DNA from: Arthrobacter sp. Leaf234
GTDB taxonomy: Bacteria > Actinomycetota > Actinomycetes > Actinomycetales > Micrococcaceae
Assembly: GCF_001422665.1 (NCBI RefSeq)
Contig: NZ_LMLU01000001.1
Location: 1,036,753-1,100,752 of the forward strand
Direction of reading: 5' to 3'
DNA length: 64,000 nt
The position numbers and the translations under genes were made by a program. Below, piece after piece: positions 1 to 7,860 of the stretch (the stretch's first letter is position 1; every line of letters starts with the position of its first letter). The notes beneath the pieces were generated by a model. That model saw nothing but the letters and a program-made list of their open reading frames with translations, had not been told where the DNA came from and made no database searches.

Positions 1-94
1 GTTCGGTCCGGTGTCCGCCCGCTGGCCGTGACCGTTCGGTCCGGTGTCCGCCCGCTGGCCGTGACCGTTCGGTCCGGTGTCCGCCCGCTGGCCG
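1..94. repeat. 33-bp tandem repeat, three copies
   Basis: Copies start at 1, 34 and 67; the first two are identical over 33 bp and the third matches for 28 bp before diverging. The window begins exactly at a copy, so the array probably extends to the left. A 33-bp unit keeps reading frame (11 codons), and two of the three forward frames stay open across it, so it may lie in the 3' end of a truncated upstream gene. It could equally be non-coding. Confidence 0.9.
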
Positions 95-300
95 GTCGGG
101 CCGTGCCCTGTGGATCCGCCGCAGCAACCCGCGGGCCGACGCGGCGATCGGGCCGGAGCAGGACCTGCTGCGTCATCCGCGACCGGTTATCCACTTAGCG
201 CCTCCGTCCGACCGGGTCATCAGTCGAGCTGGCGAGAGTTGTTCCTGCGACGACCGTCGCGCACCGAGCGTGGGGAAGCCCACGACGAGAAGGAGATGTC
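95..300. other. Gap before the pilin-like gene; no gene recognised
   Basis: No ORF with recognisable protein features was found. The forward frames either stop by about position 199 or carry low-complexity Arg/Pro sequence. Near the right end an AAGGAG Shine-Dalgarno sequence (about 289-295) precedes the ATG at 301. A single DnaA-box-like 9-mer (187-195, 8 of 9 matches) is present, but an isolated box carries no weight. Confidence 0.5.
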
Positions 301-825
301 ATGGTGAACGAACTGCCCACGAGTCGCCCGGAGACTCACCAGAGGACGCTGCACGCCGGGGAGGGACTGCAGGATGATGATCCCGTTCACCCGTCGGGTC
401 CGGTCGCAGGACGCGATCCGCGGGAGGCCGAGCCCTTGGCATCTGCCCACTGCGGGGATGGGTCGAGGATGTTCGTCGTACCGCGCCTCCCTGTCATCCC
501 GCCCTCCGGCCTCGTTGACCGCGATGGACGGGGGCACAGCCACGCGCCGGACGGAGGGACTGTGCTGCACGGAGGGGCCGATGACGCCGGCCGCAACCGG
601 GCTGCCCGGCGTGCTCTCGCGCGGCGCCGCCGCTCCAACGAGCGGATCCTCCGTGACCGCGGGGCCGGCCCGATCGATCGCGAGGCCGGTATGGCGACGG
701 CGGAGTACGCCATCGCGACCCTCGCGGCGGTGGGTTTCGCCGCGCTGCTCGTCGCGGTCCTCTCCAGCGGAGAGATCAAGGGGCTGCTCATGTCCCTCAT
801 CACGTCGGCCCTGAACTTCGGCTGA
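301..825 (+). CDS. DUF4244 family protein of the Tad pilus locus
   Basis: The last 45 residues carry the DUF4244 signature: an AGMATAEYA motif (129-137) followed by one hydrophobic helix (about 138-155) and a short tail. This resembles a Flp-type pilin segment, and family members are usually encoded in actinobacterial Tad loci next to TadE-like genes, as here. The role is probably a minor pilin or a component of the Tad secretion/pilus machine at the membrane. The ATG at 301 has a good AAGGAG 5 nt upstream. It gives 174 residues, much longer than the roughly 60-100 typical of the family, with a Pro/Arg-rich N-terminus of no recognisable fold. Translation may instead start internally, for example at the ATG at 469. 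The stop overlaps the next start (TGATG). Confidence 0.72.
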   Translation: MVNELPTSRPETHQRTLHAGEGLQDDDPVHPSGPVAGRDPREAEPLASAHCGDGSRMFVVPRLPVIPPSGLVDRDGRGHSHAPDGGTVLHGGADDAGRNRAARRALARRRRSNERILRDRGAGPIDREAGMATAEYAIATLAAVGFAALLVAVLSSGEIKGLLMSLITSALNFG

Positions 826-1295
826 TGCGCAGGGATCAGGGCGGATCCGACGGCGGTCACGTCGGGGCGCGGGCTGCTGCCGATGTCGACTCCGCTCGCG
901 GCCCGGCGCGGGTCCTGCAGTCCTTCGACTCCACGAGGGCGCAGGGCCGCGAGTGCTTCGACCGCGGGTCGGTCACCGCCGAGGTCGCCGTCTTGCTGCC
1001 CGCCCTGGTCCTCCTCGCAGGTCTGCTGCTCGGCATCGGCCACGTCGGCGTGCTGCAACTGCGCATCGACGAGGCGGCGCGCGCCGGAGCGCGGGAGGCG
1101 GTTCGCGGCGAGAGCAGCGACTCCGTGCAGCAGACCGTGCGGAGGCTCGCGGGCGATGGCGCCGTCGCTTCCATCGAATCAAGCGGCGGCTGGACGACGG
1201 TACACGTCCGGGCCGAGGTCGTGGGGCCGCTCGTCGACCTGATGGACATCGACCTCATCGCGTCGGCATCCGGTCGGGAGGAGACGAATGGCTAG
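825..1295 (+). CDS. TadE-like pilus assembly protein
   Basis: A TadE-type N-terminal segment is visible: GSVTAEVAVLLPAL around residues 48-61, with the conserved Glu (53) just before a hydrophobic helix (about 54-76) and an arginine-rich amphipathic stretch after it. This is the arrangement of TadE/TadG pseudopilins, which the prepilin peptidase can process. The C-terminal 80 residues are a small soluble domain. The first 45 residues look unstructured. The ATG overlaps the stop of the DUF4244 gene, so the two are probably translationally coupled, and the gene overlaps the next one by 8 bp. It most likely belongs to the membrane pilus/secretion complex whose ATPase and inner-membrane genes (tadA, tadB, tadC) would lie left of the window. 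Confidence 0.82.
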   Translation: MRRDQGGSDGGHVGARAAADVDSARGPARVLQSFDSTRAQGRECFDRGSVTAEVAVLLPALVLLAGLLLGIGHVGVLQLRIDEAARAGAREAVRGESSDSVQQTVRRLAGDGAVASIESSGGWTTVHVRAEVVGPLVDLMDIDLIASASGREETNG

Positions 1296-1674
1296 GTCGA
1301 CCGGCCCGGGAGCCGGCCCAGATCGGCTCGACCATGAGACGGGCGCCGGGACGGTGCTGATGGCGGGACTGGCGCTACTGGCACTCCTTCTCATCGGATC
1401 GGCCGGACTGCTTCTGCAGGCGGCCTCGGCCGCATCGAAAGCGGCGACGGCGGCGGACCTGTCTGCACTGGCCGCGGCGGACACGGCACGCGGGCTCGCG
1501 GTCGGTGAGCCCTGCACGGTAGCGGCCGAGGTGGCTGCCAGGCACGGAGCGACGGTGCAGGACTGCACAGTGGAGGCGACCGGCGAGGGAACTGTCACCG
1601 TTCGCGTGCGGATCGACCTCGCCGGTGTCCTGCCCGATGCGGTCGGAGCGGCACGCGCGGGCCCGCCACCGTGA
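1288..1674 (+). CDS. Rv3654c/TadG-like secretion-neighbourhood protein
   Basis: A 128-residue protein with an N-terminal GAGTVLMAGLALLALLL helix, then an alanine-rich stretch with SAASKAATAADLSALAAADTA. This is the hallmark of the actinobacterial TadE-like family found beside the DECH helicase and Tad secretion genes. The C-terminus is a short soluble domain containing two cysteines (C-T-V and C-T-V contexts) that could form a disulfide outside the membrane. It overlaps the upstream tadE-like gene by 8 bp and closes the + strand pilus run. The convergent helicase gene ends 125 bp further on. The function is inferred from family and neighbourhood only. Confidence 0.8.
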   Translation: MARSTGPGAGPDRLDHETGAGTVLMAGLALLALLLIGSAGLLLQAASAASKAATAADLSALAAADTARGLAVGEPCTVAAEVAARHGATVQDCTVEATGEGTVTVRVRIDLAGVLPDAVGAARAGPPP

Positions 1675-1799
1675 GGACGTTCATCCGCCCAGGAGGAGGA
1701 CCCGCGAGGCGGCGGCCGGTCGTCCTGCTGCATGCGACGGTGTCCGCGGAGCCGGCGCGTCACGGGCGCAGCCGGTCCGCTCCTCGGCGCGTGCGCGGG

Positions 1800-4190
1800 T
1801 CAGTGGTTTCCGCCGGCGGGGATGGACCTGCCCGTACCTGCCGTCCGGCCCTCGGAGACAGCGGCGGGTGCAGGCCCCGCCTGCTGCAGGATGAGGGACA
1901 GCACGGCCACTGCGCCGCCCTTGCTGAGCGGATTGTTGCGGTTGCCGCACTTCGGCGACTGCACGCAGGACGGGCAGCCGGACGCGCACTCGCAGGCCTC
2001 GATCGCATCGCGTGTGGCGGACAGCCATGTCCGGGCGGCCTCGAAACCGCGCTCGGCGAACCCCGCCCCGCCGGGATGGCCGTCGTACACGAAGATGGTC
2101 GGCTGCCCGGTGTCCGCATGCAGTGCTGTGGACACCCCGCCGATGTCCCAGCGGTCGCTCGAGGCCACCAACGGCAGCAGGCCGATCGCTGCGTGCTCGG
2201 CCGCATGGAGAGCGCCGGGCAGCTCCTCCGCGGAGATGCCCTCGGCCTCGAGGAGCTGGGGGCTGATCTCGAACCAGACGCCCTTGGTGAAAAGGTCCCG
2301 CGCACCGAGTTCGAGGGGTTCCTCACCCAGGATCTCGTTCGAGGAGAACGCCTTGCGCTGGAAGGAGACCACCTGCGTGGTCACCTTCACGTCGCCGAAG
2401 TTGGCGAGCACCCCTCCCCACAACACGCTGATGTCACGTCCGATCACCTCGATCTGCGTGACGTCGCGTGCCTGCGTGTAGTAGTCGGGGTGGGCCCTCG
2501 ACACCACGGCGCAGTGGTCCTCCTCGTTGAGTTCCTGCACCACGTAGGTCCGTCCCTGGTGGACGTAGACCGCGCCGGGATGAGCCTGGTAGTGGCTCTG
2601 CGGGGAATCCATCGTCCCGAGCAGCGCGCCGGACTCCTCCTCCACGATGTTGATGGGTCCGCCGCCGTCGGCCCGCAGATTGACCATCGCCGCCGCGCTC
2701 TGGGGATGCGTCCAGAACCACCCGGCTGGACGGCGGCGCAGGAAGCCCTGCTCGCACAGCGTGCTGAGGAGTTCACCGGTGGTGGGACCGAAGAGGTCGA
2801 GGTCCTCGTCCGTCAGGGGAAGCTCCGCGGCGGCGGCGCAGAGGTGCGGGCCGAGGACGTACGGGTTCGAGGGATCGAACACCGTGGCTTCGACGGCGAG
2901 GTCGAACACGGCCTCCGGGTGATGGACCAGGTAGGTGTCCAGGGGATCATCGCTCGCGACGAAGGCGGCGATGGCATCCTGACCCGATCGTCCGGCCCTG
3001 CCGATCTGCTGCATCAGCGAGGCGCGGGTACCGGGCCACCCCGCGACGAGCACCGCATCCAGGCCGGAGATGTCGATGCCGAGCTCCAGCGCGGACGTGC
3101 TGGCCACGCCGAGGAGCTCGCCGCTGCGGAGGGCGGATTCGAGGGCACGCCGCTCCTCCGGCAGGTAGCCCGAGCGGTACGCGGCGATGCGGTGGGGCAG
3201 GCTGGGGTCCACGTCCTCGAGCATGCGGCGCGATGTCTGGGCGATGCTCTCCGCTCCCCGTCTGGACTTGATGAAGGCGATGGTCCTCACCCGGGCGGCG
3301 ACGAGATTGGCCAGCAGGTCGGAGGTCTCCGCGATGACGGTCCTCCGGGTGGCCGCTCCGTTCTCGCCCCTGGCGCCGGTGAGTTGCGGCTCCCAGAAGG
3401 CGACCGTCGTCGAGCCGTGCGGGGAACTGTCCCGGTCGACGGCGCGTACGGGTGCCCCGATCAGCCTGCCGAAGGACGCCGCGGGCTCGGCCGAGGTGGC
3501 CGACGCCCCGATGAACACGGGATGCGCCCCGTAGCTCGCGCAGATCCGCCGCAGTCTCCGCAGCAGATTGGCGACGTGGGAGCCGAAGACACCGCGGTAG
3601 CTGTGCGCCTCGTCGATGATCACGTACTTCAGCCGCCGGAAGAACCTCGCCCACCAGGTGTGGTTCGGGAGGATCCCGTAGTGGAGCATGTCGGGGTTCG
3701 CGAGGACCAGGTTCGCATGGTCGCGGATCCAGCGGCGCGCCCCCGACTCGGTATCGCCGTCGTAGGTCTCGGCGCGCACGGTCGGCAGCTTGAGAGCGTT
3801 GATGGCGGACAGCTGGTCCGCGGCCAGCGCCTTCGTCGGGGCCAGGTACAGCGCCACCGAGCCGTTGGGCGCGAGCGTGGCGCGGTTCGCCAGTTCGCTG
3901 CGGTGGATCTCGTCGAGCACCGGCAACTGGTAGCACAGGGATTTCCCGGAGGCCGTCCCGGTCGCGATGATGGTGTGCTCCCCACCGTGGGCCGACGTCG
4001 CCCCCTCGACCTGGTGCCGCCAGGGCTCACGGACGCCGCGAGCCCCGAAGGCCTCGACGACGTCGGTGTGGGCCCAGTCAGGCCACGGAGCATACTCCGC
4101 CTCGCGCGCCGGGATCTCCCGCACATGGAGGAGTTGCTCGGGGTCGGTTCCACCCCCGAGCAGGGGGATCAGGGGGTTCGGCGGCGCCAC
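1800..4190 (-). CDS. DEAH-box helicase with C-terminal DUF1998, MrfA/YprA-like
   Basis: A 796-residue superfamily 2 helicase. Walker A is GTASGKS (78-84), motif Ia PTKALAADQ (118-126) and motif II DEAH (193-196). The QxxGRAGR motif VI reads QQIGRAGRSGQD in the second RecA domain. The C-terminal DUF1998 region ends in a four-cysteine cluster (CECASGCPSC then CGNRNNP), the metal-binding element of the MrfA/YprA family, whose Bacillus member acts in repair of mitomycin adducts. In actinobacteria this helicase is a regular neighbour of Tad pilus genes; no functional link is established. It starts at a GTG; no better upstream start was seen. A role in DNA repair is likely by family, but the substrate is unknown. 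Confidence 0.92.
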   Translation of the reverse strand: MAPPNPLIPLLGGGTDPEQLLHVREIPAREAEYAPWPDWAHTDVVEAFGARGVREPWRHQVEGATSAHGGEHTIIATGTASGKSLCYQLPVLDEIHRSELANRATLAPNGSVALYLAPTKALAADQLSAINALKLPTVRAETYDGDTESGARRWIRDHANLVLANPDMLHYGILPNHTWWARFFRRLKYVIIDEAHSYRGVFGSHVANLLRRLRRICASYGAHPVFIGASATSAEPAASFGRLIGAPVRAVDRDSSPHGSTTVAFWEPQLTGARGENGAATRRTVIAETSDLLANLVAARVRTIAFIKSRRGAESIAQTSRRMLEDVDPSLPHRIAAYRSGYLPEERRALESALRSGELLGVASTSALELGIDISGLDAVLVAGWPGTRASLMQQIGRAGRSGQDAIAAFVASDDPLDTYLVHHPEAVFDLAVEATVFDPSNPYVLGPHLCAAAAELPLTDEDLDLFGPTTGELLSTLCEQGFLRRRPAGWFWTHPQSAAAMVNLRADGGGPINIVEEESGALLGTMDSPQSHYQAHPGAVYVHQGRTYVVQELNEEDHCAVVSRAHPDYYTQARDVTQIEVIGRDISVLWGGVLANFGDVKVTTQVVSFQRKAFSSNEILGEEPLELGARDLFTKGVWFEISPQLLEAEGISAEELPGALHAAEHAAIGLLPLVASSDRWDIGGVSTALHADTGQPTIFVYDGHPGGAGFAERGFEAARTWLSATRDAIEACECASGCPSCVQSPKCGNRNNPLSKGGAVAVLSLILQQAGPAPAAVSEGRTAGTGRSIPAGGNH

Positions 4191-4238
4191 CCGGCAATTC
4201 TCCCATCGGGGCGGGCGCAGCGACGGGTCGGAGGGGGT

Positions 4239-4901
4239 TTATCCTCTGACGACGAACACGTCCGCCAGGTGCTGCCACCCGAGGAACTCGTACAGGGCGC
4301 GGCCGTCCGCGGACGCCATGAGGAGCCCGGTCCTGACATCGTCCTCGAGGACCCCGGCGGTCAGGGCCCGCATCACGTAGCTGCCGAGTCCGCGGCGCCG
4401 GAAGTCCTCCTCGGTGACGATGCGGTCGTACACCGCGTAGTCATCGATCACCGAGACCGACCCTCGCGCGGCGACGGCGTCGCCGGACCGAACGGTCACG
4501 CGCCGGCAGGCGCCCTCGCTGTCCCGTTCGAGCGTGAATTCGTCGCCCGGCGGTCGCGGGTCCTCGACGTCCTGTCCGTGCATGTCCGCGCTCATCAGCG
4601 ACTGCTGCCGATCGGTCACCCGCAGTCCGGCGGATTCCGCCTCGTCGATCAACTCCCGCATCCGGTTCGTGACGACCGTGAGGATGCGCCGCGGGTCATC
4701 CTTCGTCTCGGCCGCGAGCTCCCTGAAGCGTTCAGCGGTGGGCTCGAAGAGGAAGTGCTCCGTCTGGTCCTGCTGGTCGGTCAGGAGCACGGAGGTGCTG
4801 CGCGCGTCCCGGTGCGCGTCGTACCCGCGGCACGCGGACCATCCGGCGATCCAGGTCTGGAGGAGTTCTTCGTCTGCATGTACGCCCATGTGCTGAACCA
4901 T
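4239..4901 (-). CDS. GNAT family N-acetyltransferase
   Basis: The C-terminal half has the GNAT acetyl-CoA signature: VTEEDFRRRGLGSYVMRAL fits the R-x-x-G-x-G/A pyrophosphate loop, followed by GLLMASADGRALYEFLGW, the typical beta4/alpha4 ending. The N-terminal 120 residues hold a Trp-rich segment and no clear second catalytic site. The gene lies 48 bp upstream of the helicase on the same strand, so the two may be co-transcribed, and it is divergent from trhO. The acceptor substrate cannot be predicted; many such single-domain enzymes act on small molecules or N-termini. The start is ATG at 4901; a second in-frame ATG lies four codons later. Confidence 0.85.
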   Translation of the reverse strand: MVQHMGVHADEELLQTWIAGWSACRGYDAHRDARSTSVLLTDQQDQTEHFLFEPTAERFRELAAETKDDPRRILTVVTNRMRELIDEAESAGLRVTDRQQSLMSADMHGQDVEDPRPPGDEFTLERDSEGACRRVTVRSGDAVAARGSVSVIDDYAVYDRIVTEEDFRRRGLGSYVMRALTAGVLEDDVRTGLLMASADGRALYEFLGWQHLADVFVVRG

Positions 4902-4975
4902 AGTTCTCGGCGGCGGCTAATCACAGGGACGGGCGCGAGGGTGACCGTTTTGAGACGCAAAGTAGGCTTTAAGTC

Positions 4976-5902
4976 GTGTCGATGAACCGTATTGCCCTGT
5001 ATTACGCCTTTGCGCCGCTCCCCGATCCCGACGCCATCAGACTCTGGCAGCGCGCACTCTGCGAGAAGTGGGGGCTGCGGGGCCGGATCCTGATCTCGAA
5101 GGACGGCATCAACGGCACCGTCGGTGGGGACATCGCCGCGGTCAAACAGTACGTGAAGACCACCCGCGAGTATCCCGCGTTCAAGGGCATGGACATCAAG
5201 TGGTCCGACGGCGGCGCAGCGGACTTCCCCCGGCTCAGCGTGAAGGTCAGGGACGAGATCGTCTCCTTCGGGGCGCCGGGCGAGCTCCGCGTGGACCGCG
5301 ACGGGGTGGTGGGAGGCGGCGCGCACCTCGCACCCGAGGAGCTCCATGCCCTGGTCGACGCCAAGAAGGCGGCGGGGGAGGATGTCGTGTTCTTCGACGG
5401 GCGCAACGCCCTCGAGGCGCAGATCGGCCGGTTCAGGAACGCGATCGTCCCCGACGTGCGGACGACCCACGACTTCGTCCGCGAGCTCGACTCCGGCAAG
5501 TACGACGACCTCAAGGACAAGCCGGTGGTCACCTACTGCACGGGTGGCATCCGCTGCGAGGTCCTGTCCAGCCTCATGATCAATCGCGGCTTCCAGGAGG
5601 TGTACCAGCTCGACGGCGGGATCGTCCGCTACGGCGAGAAGTACCGCGACGGGGGACTCTGGGAGGGTTCGCTGTACCTGTTCGACAAGCGCATGCACCT
5701 CGAATTCAGTGACGACGCCGTCACCCTCGGCAGGTGTGTGCGGTGTGCTGCGCCCACCAGCACCTTCCAGAACTGCTCCAATCAGGAGTGCCGGAACCTC
5801 ACCCTGTACTGCGCAGGCTGCGCCGCGGACGCCGTCACCCTGCGCTGCCCGCAGGGCTGCGAGGCCGACGAGTCCGAAGCGACGGCAGCGGGTGCCGCCT
5901 GA
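4976..5902 (+). CDS. trhO: tRNA uridine(34) hydroxylase, rhodanese family
   Basis: TrhO (YceA) catalyses oxygen-dependent hydroxylation of U34 in certain tRNAs. The 308-residue protein shows the expected order: an N-terminal acylphosphatase-like domain ([15 protein letters not shown], then GINGTVGG) and a rhodanese domain with the active-site loop [10 protein letters not shown] (Cys about 188). The C-terminal zinc-ribbon tail is rich in CxxC motifs (CVRC, CSNQEC, CAGC, CPQGC). The length is normal for the long form of the family. The GTG at 4976 and the ATG two codons later (4982) are both possible starts, and neither has a strong Shine-Dalgarno sequence. The TGA overlaps the ATG of the following methyltransferase, suggesting coupling. 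Confidence 0.94.
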   Translation: MSMNRIALYYAFAPLPDPDAIRLWQRALCEKWGLRGRILISKDGINGTVGGDIAAVKQYVKTTREYPAFKGMDIKWSDGGAADFPRLSVKVRDEIVSFGAPGELRVDRDGVVGGGAHLAPEELHALVDAKKAAGEDVVFFDGRNALEAQIGRFRNAIVPDVRTTHDFVRELDSGKYDDLKDKPVVTYCTGGIRCEVLSSLMINRGFQEVYQLDGGIVRYGEKYRDGGLWEGSLYLFDKRMHLEFSDDAVTLGRCVRCAAPTSTFQNCSNQECRNLTLYCAGCAADAVTLRCPQGCEADESEATAAGAA

Positions 5903-7737
5903 TGCGCGGGCGTGAGGATGCGGTCAGGTCGAGCGACGCCGACGACGTCGAGGCTGCCTCGGCTCGGGCGGGCAGCGCGTGGCCGGAGTTCGACGCCGAT
6001 GTCGCGACTGCGCCGTCGAGCCAGGACCCCGCACTGCTCGTCGCGCTCGCTGCCGACCTCGAGGCGCTCGACTACACGGTCGACGGCGTCGGAGCCCTGC
6101 TGGGCCCGGCCGCCTACGCGGCCCTCGCCCGGGGACAGCTGGCTCCGGCACTCCTGCAGGCCAGGAGGCTGCTGGGGAGTCCGGCGCGCGAACCCCTGAT
6201 CCTGACGTCATCGCAGCGCGTCGACGGCGGCGAGCATCCCCGCTCCGAGCCGGTGAGAGCCGTCCCTGTGCTGCTGTGGCTCCTCGGGGACGCCGTGGAC
6301 GGCACCGCGATCGATGCCGCCTTCCCCCGGACAGGACGAGCGGGGCTCCTCCGGCTCCGGCTGGTCGAGGAGGGGCAGCCGGTCGAGGAGGGCGGGTCCG
6401 CCGGCACCGGCGGTTCCGCCGAGTCATGGGCGGACCCTGCAGCCGACACGGGGACGTCGCCCGGGCCCGGCATGGCGCAGGGCATCCGGGCCGCCGTGGA
6501 ACTGCGTCCCTACGGCTCCGACGTGGGCGGGGACCTGTGGGTCGCGAGCGACCTCGGCTCCGAGCAGCATCCCGGGCCTCTCCGCCACGACCACGTCCTC
6601 GGGATCGGCGGGGCGTCGCTGACCCTGGCACAGACCGTGATGCGGACGCCGGTGGGCCGCGCTCTCGATCTCGGGACGGGTTGCGGCATCCAGGCCTTCC
6701 ATCTGCTGTCCCATGCCCGGCACGTCACCGCCACGGACATCTCGGACCGGGCGCTCGCGTTCGCCCGCTTCAACCTCCTGCTGAACGGGCCCGTGCTCGG
6801 GGTCGATTCGGAGCAGCCGGGGGACCGGATCACCCTCCGGCTCGGGAGCCTCCTCGAGCCCGTGGCGGGCGAGCACTTCGATCTCGTGGTCTCGAACCCG
6901 CCCTTCGTCATCACGCCGCGCACCGGTCCGCAGGAGGAGTCCTACACCTACCGCGACGGCGGCCTGGCAGGGGACGCCATCGTGGAGACGCTGGTCCGCG
7001 AGCTTCCCGGGGTGCTCGCGCCGGGCGGCGCCGCCCAGCTGCTCGGCAACTGGGAGATCACGGAGGGAACCCCGTGGGACCGGCGGATCCGTTCCTTCGT
7101 CCCGGCCGGCGTCGATGCCTGGGTGATCCAGCGCGAGCAGCTCACCCCGGTGCAGTACGCCGAGACCTGGCTGCGCGACGCCGCGGAGAACCGGGACCGG
7201 GCGGCGTACCTCGGCAGTTTCGCCGCGTACCTCGCGGACTTCTCCTCGCGGAACGTCGAGGCCGTCGGATTCGGTTCCGTCTGGCTGAGACGCCCTGCCG
7301 GGGAGGACGCACTCGTCCGGGTCGTGCTCGAGGAGATCACGCACGAGATCGAGCAGCCCATCGGCCCGCACCTGGCCGCCGCCGTCGGACGCGCGGACTG
7401 GCTCTCCGCGCGGACCGAGCAGTCGGCGTCGGGCCTCGGCATCGCGGACGAGTTCCTCCTCGTGGCCGATGACGTCACCGAGGAACGGCACCAGCGCCCG
7501 GGCGCAGAGCACCCCGGCGTCATCCTGCTGCGCCAGGGGGCGGGTCTCCGGCGGACGTCGCTCCTCAGCACGGAACTCGCGGGCTTCGCCTCGGCGTGCG
7601 ACGGCGACCTCACGGCGGGGCAGATCGCGGGGGCTCTCGCGATGCTCCTCGAGCGGCCGGATCCCGCGTTCAGCACCGGGCTGCTGGTCGATGTCGAGCA
7701 GCTGATCCGGGAGGGGTTCCTGATTCCGGGGGCCTGA
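5902..7737 (+). CDS. Large SAM-dependent methyltransferase, HemK/RlmG-like class
   Basis: The 611-residue protein has a class I methyltransferase core in its middle third: motif I LDLGTGCGIQ (about 255-264) and motif IV SNPPFV (around 331-336). The NPPF motif is characteristic of enzymes that methylate planar or amide nitrogens, such as HemK/PrmC and the RlmG/RsmC rRNA enzymes. A roughly 200-residue N-terminal domain and a 200-residue C-terminal domain flank it, as in a family common in Micrococcaceae. The likely target is an rRNA base or a release-factor glutamine, but this is inference. The start ATG overlaps the trhO stop, so both RNA-modification candidates may form one operon. A longer in-frame extension exists upstream but lies inside trhO. 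Confidence 0.85.
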   Translation: MRGREDAVRSSDADDVEAASARAGSAWPEFDADVATAPSSQDPALLVALAADLEALDYTVDGVGALLGPAAYAALARGQLAPALLQARRLLGSPAREPLILTSSQRVDGGEHPRSEPVRAVPVLLWLLGDAVDGTAIDAAFPRTGRAGLLRLRLVEEGQPVEEGGSAGTGGSAESWADPAADTGTSPGPGMAQGIRAAVELRPYGSDVGGDLWVASDLGSEQHPGPLRHDHVLGIGGASLTLAQTVMRTPVGRALDLGTGCGIQAFHLLSHARHVTATDISDRALAFARFNLLLNGPVLGVDSEQPGDRITLRLGSLLEPVAGEHFDLVVSNPPFVITPRTGPQEESYTYRDGGLAGDAIVETLVRELPGVLAPGGAAQLLGNWEITEGTPWDRRIRSFVPAGVDAWVIQREQLTPVQYAETWLRDAAENRDRAAYLGSFAAYLADFSSRNVEAVGFGSVWLRRPAGEDALVRVVLEEITHEIEQPIGPHLAAAVGRADWLSARTEQSASGLGIADEFLLVADDVTEERHQRPGAEHPGVILLRQGAGLRRTSLLSTELAGFASACDGDLTAGQIAGALAMLLERPDPAFSTGLLVDVEQLIREGFLIPGA

Positions 7738-7860
7738 AACCAGCCGTTACCCTTGTGCAGGTACGCATGACGCATACTGTGTGGTGAGGCCCAGCAGGGG
7801 GTTCCGGACCGTGAACCCGCGAACCTGCCGAGGTATCGCACCCGTATATATAGGAGAGAA
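7738..7860 (+). promoter_or_regulatory. Leader and probable promoter of topA
   Basis: A CATACT hexamer (7773-7778) could serve as a -10, but no convincing -35 sits 16-18 nt upstream, so the call rests mainly on position. The region ends in an AT-rich stretch around 7845-7852 and a GGAGAG Shine-Dalgarno sequence just before the GTG start at 7861. Confidence 0.35.

Noticed and set aside
187..195. DnaA-box-like TTATCCACT
   Set aside because: A single near-match without clustering or AT-rich DNA, far from dnaA or other origin genes; expected by chance.
1671..4985. A 1104-codon forward ORF
   Set aside because: It is the antisense of the DEAH helicase and GNAT genes, which show full motif sets on the minus strand; high GC keeps the opposite frame open.
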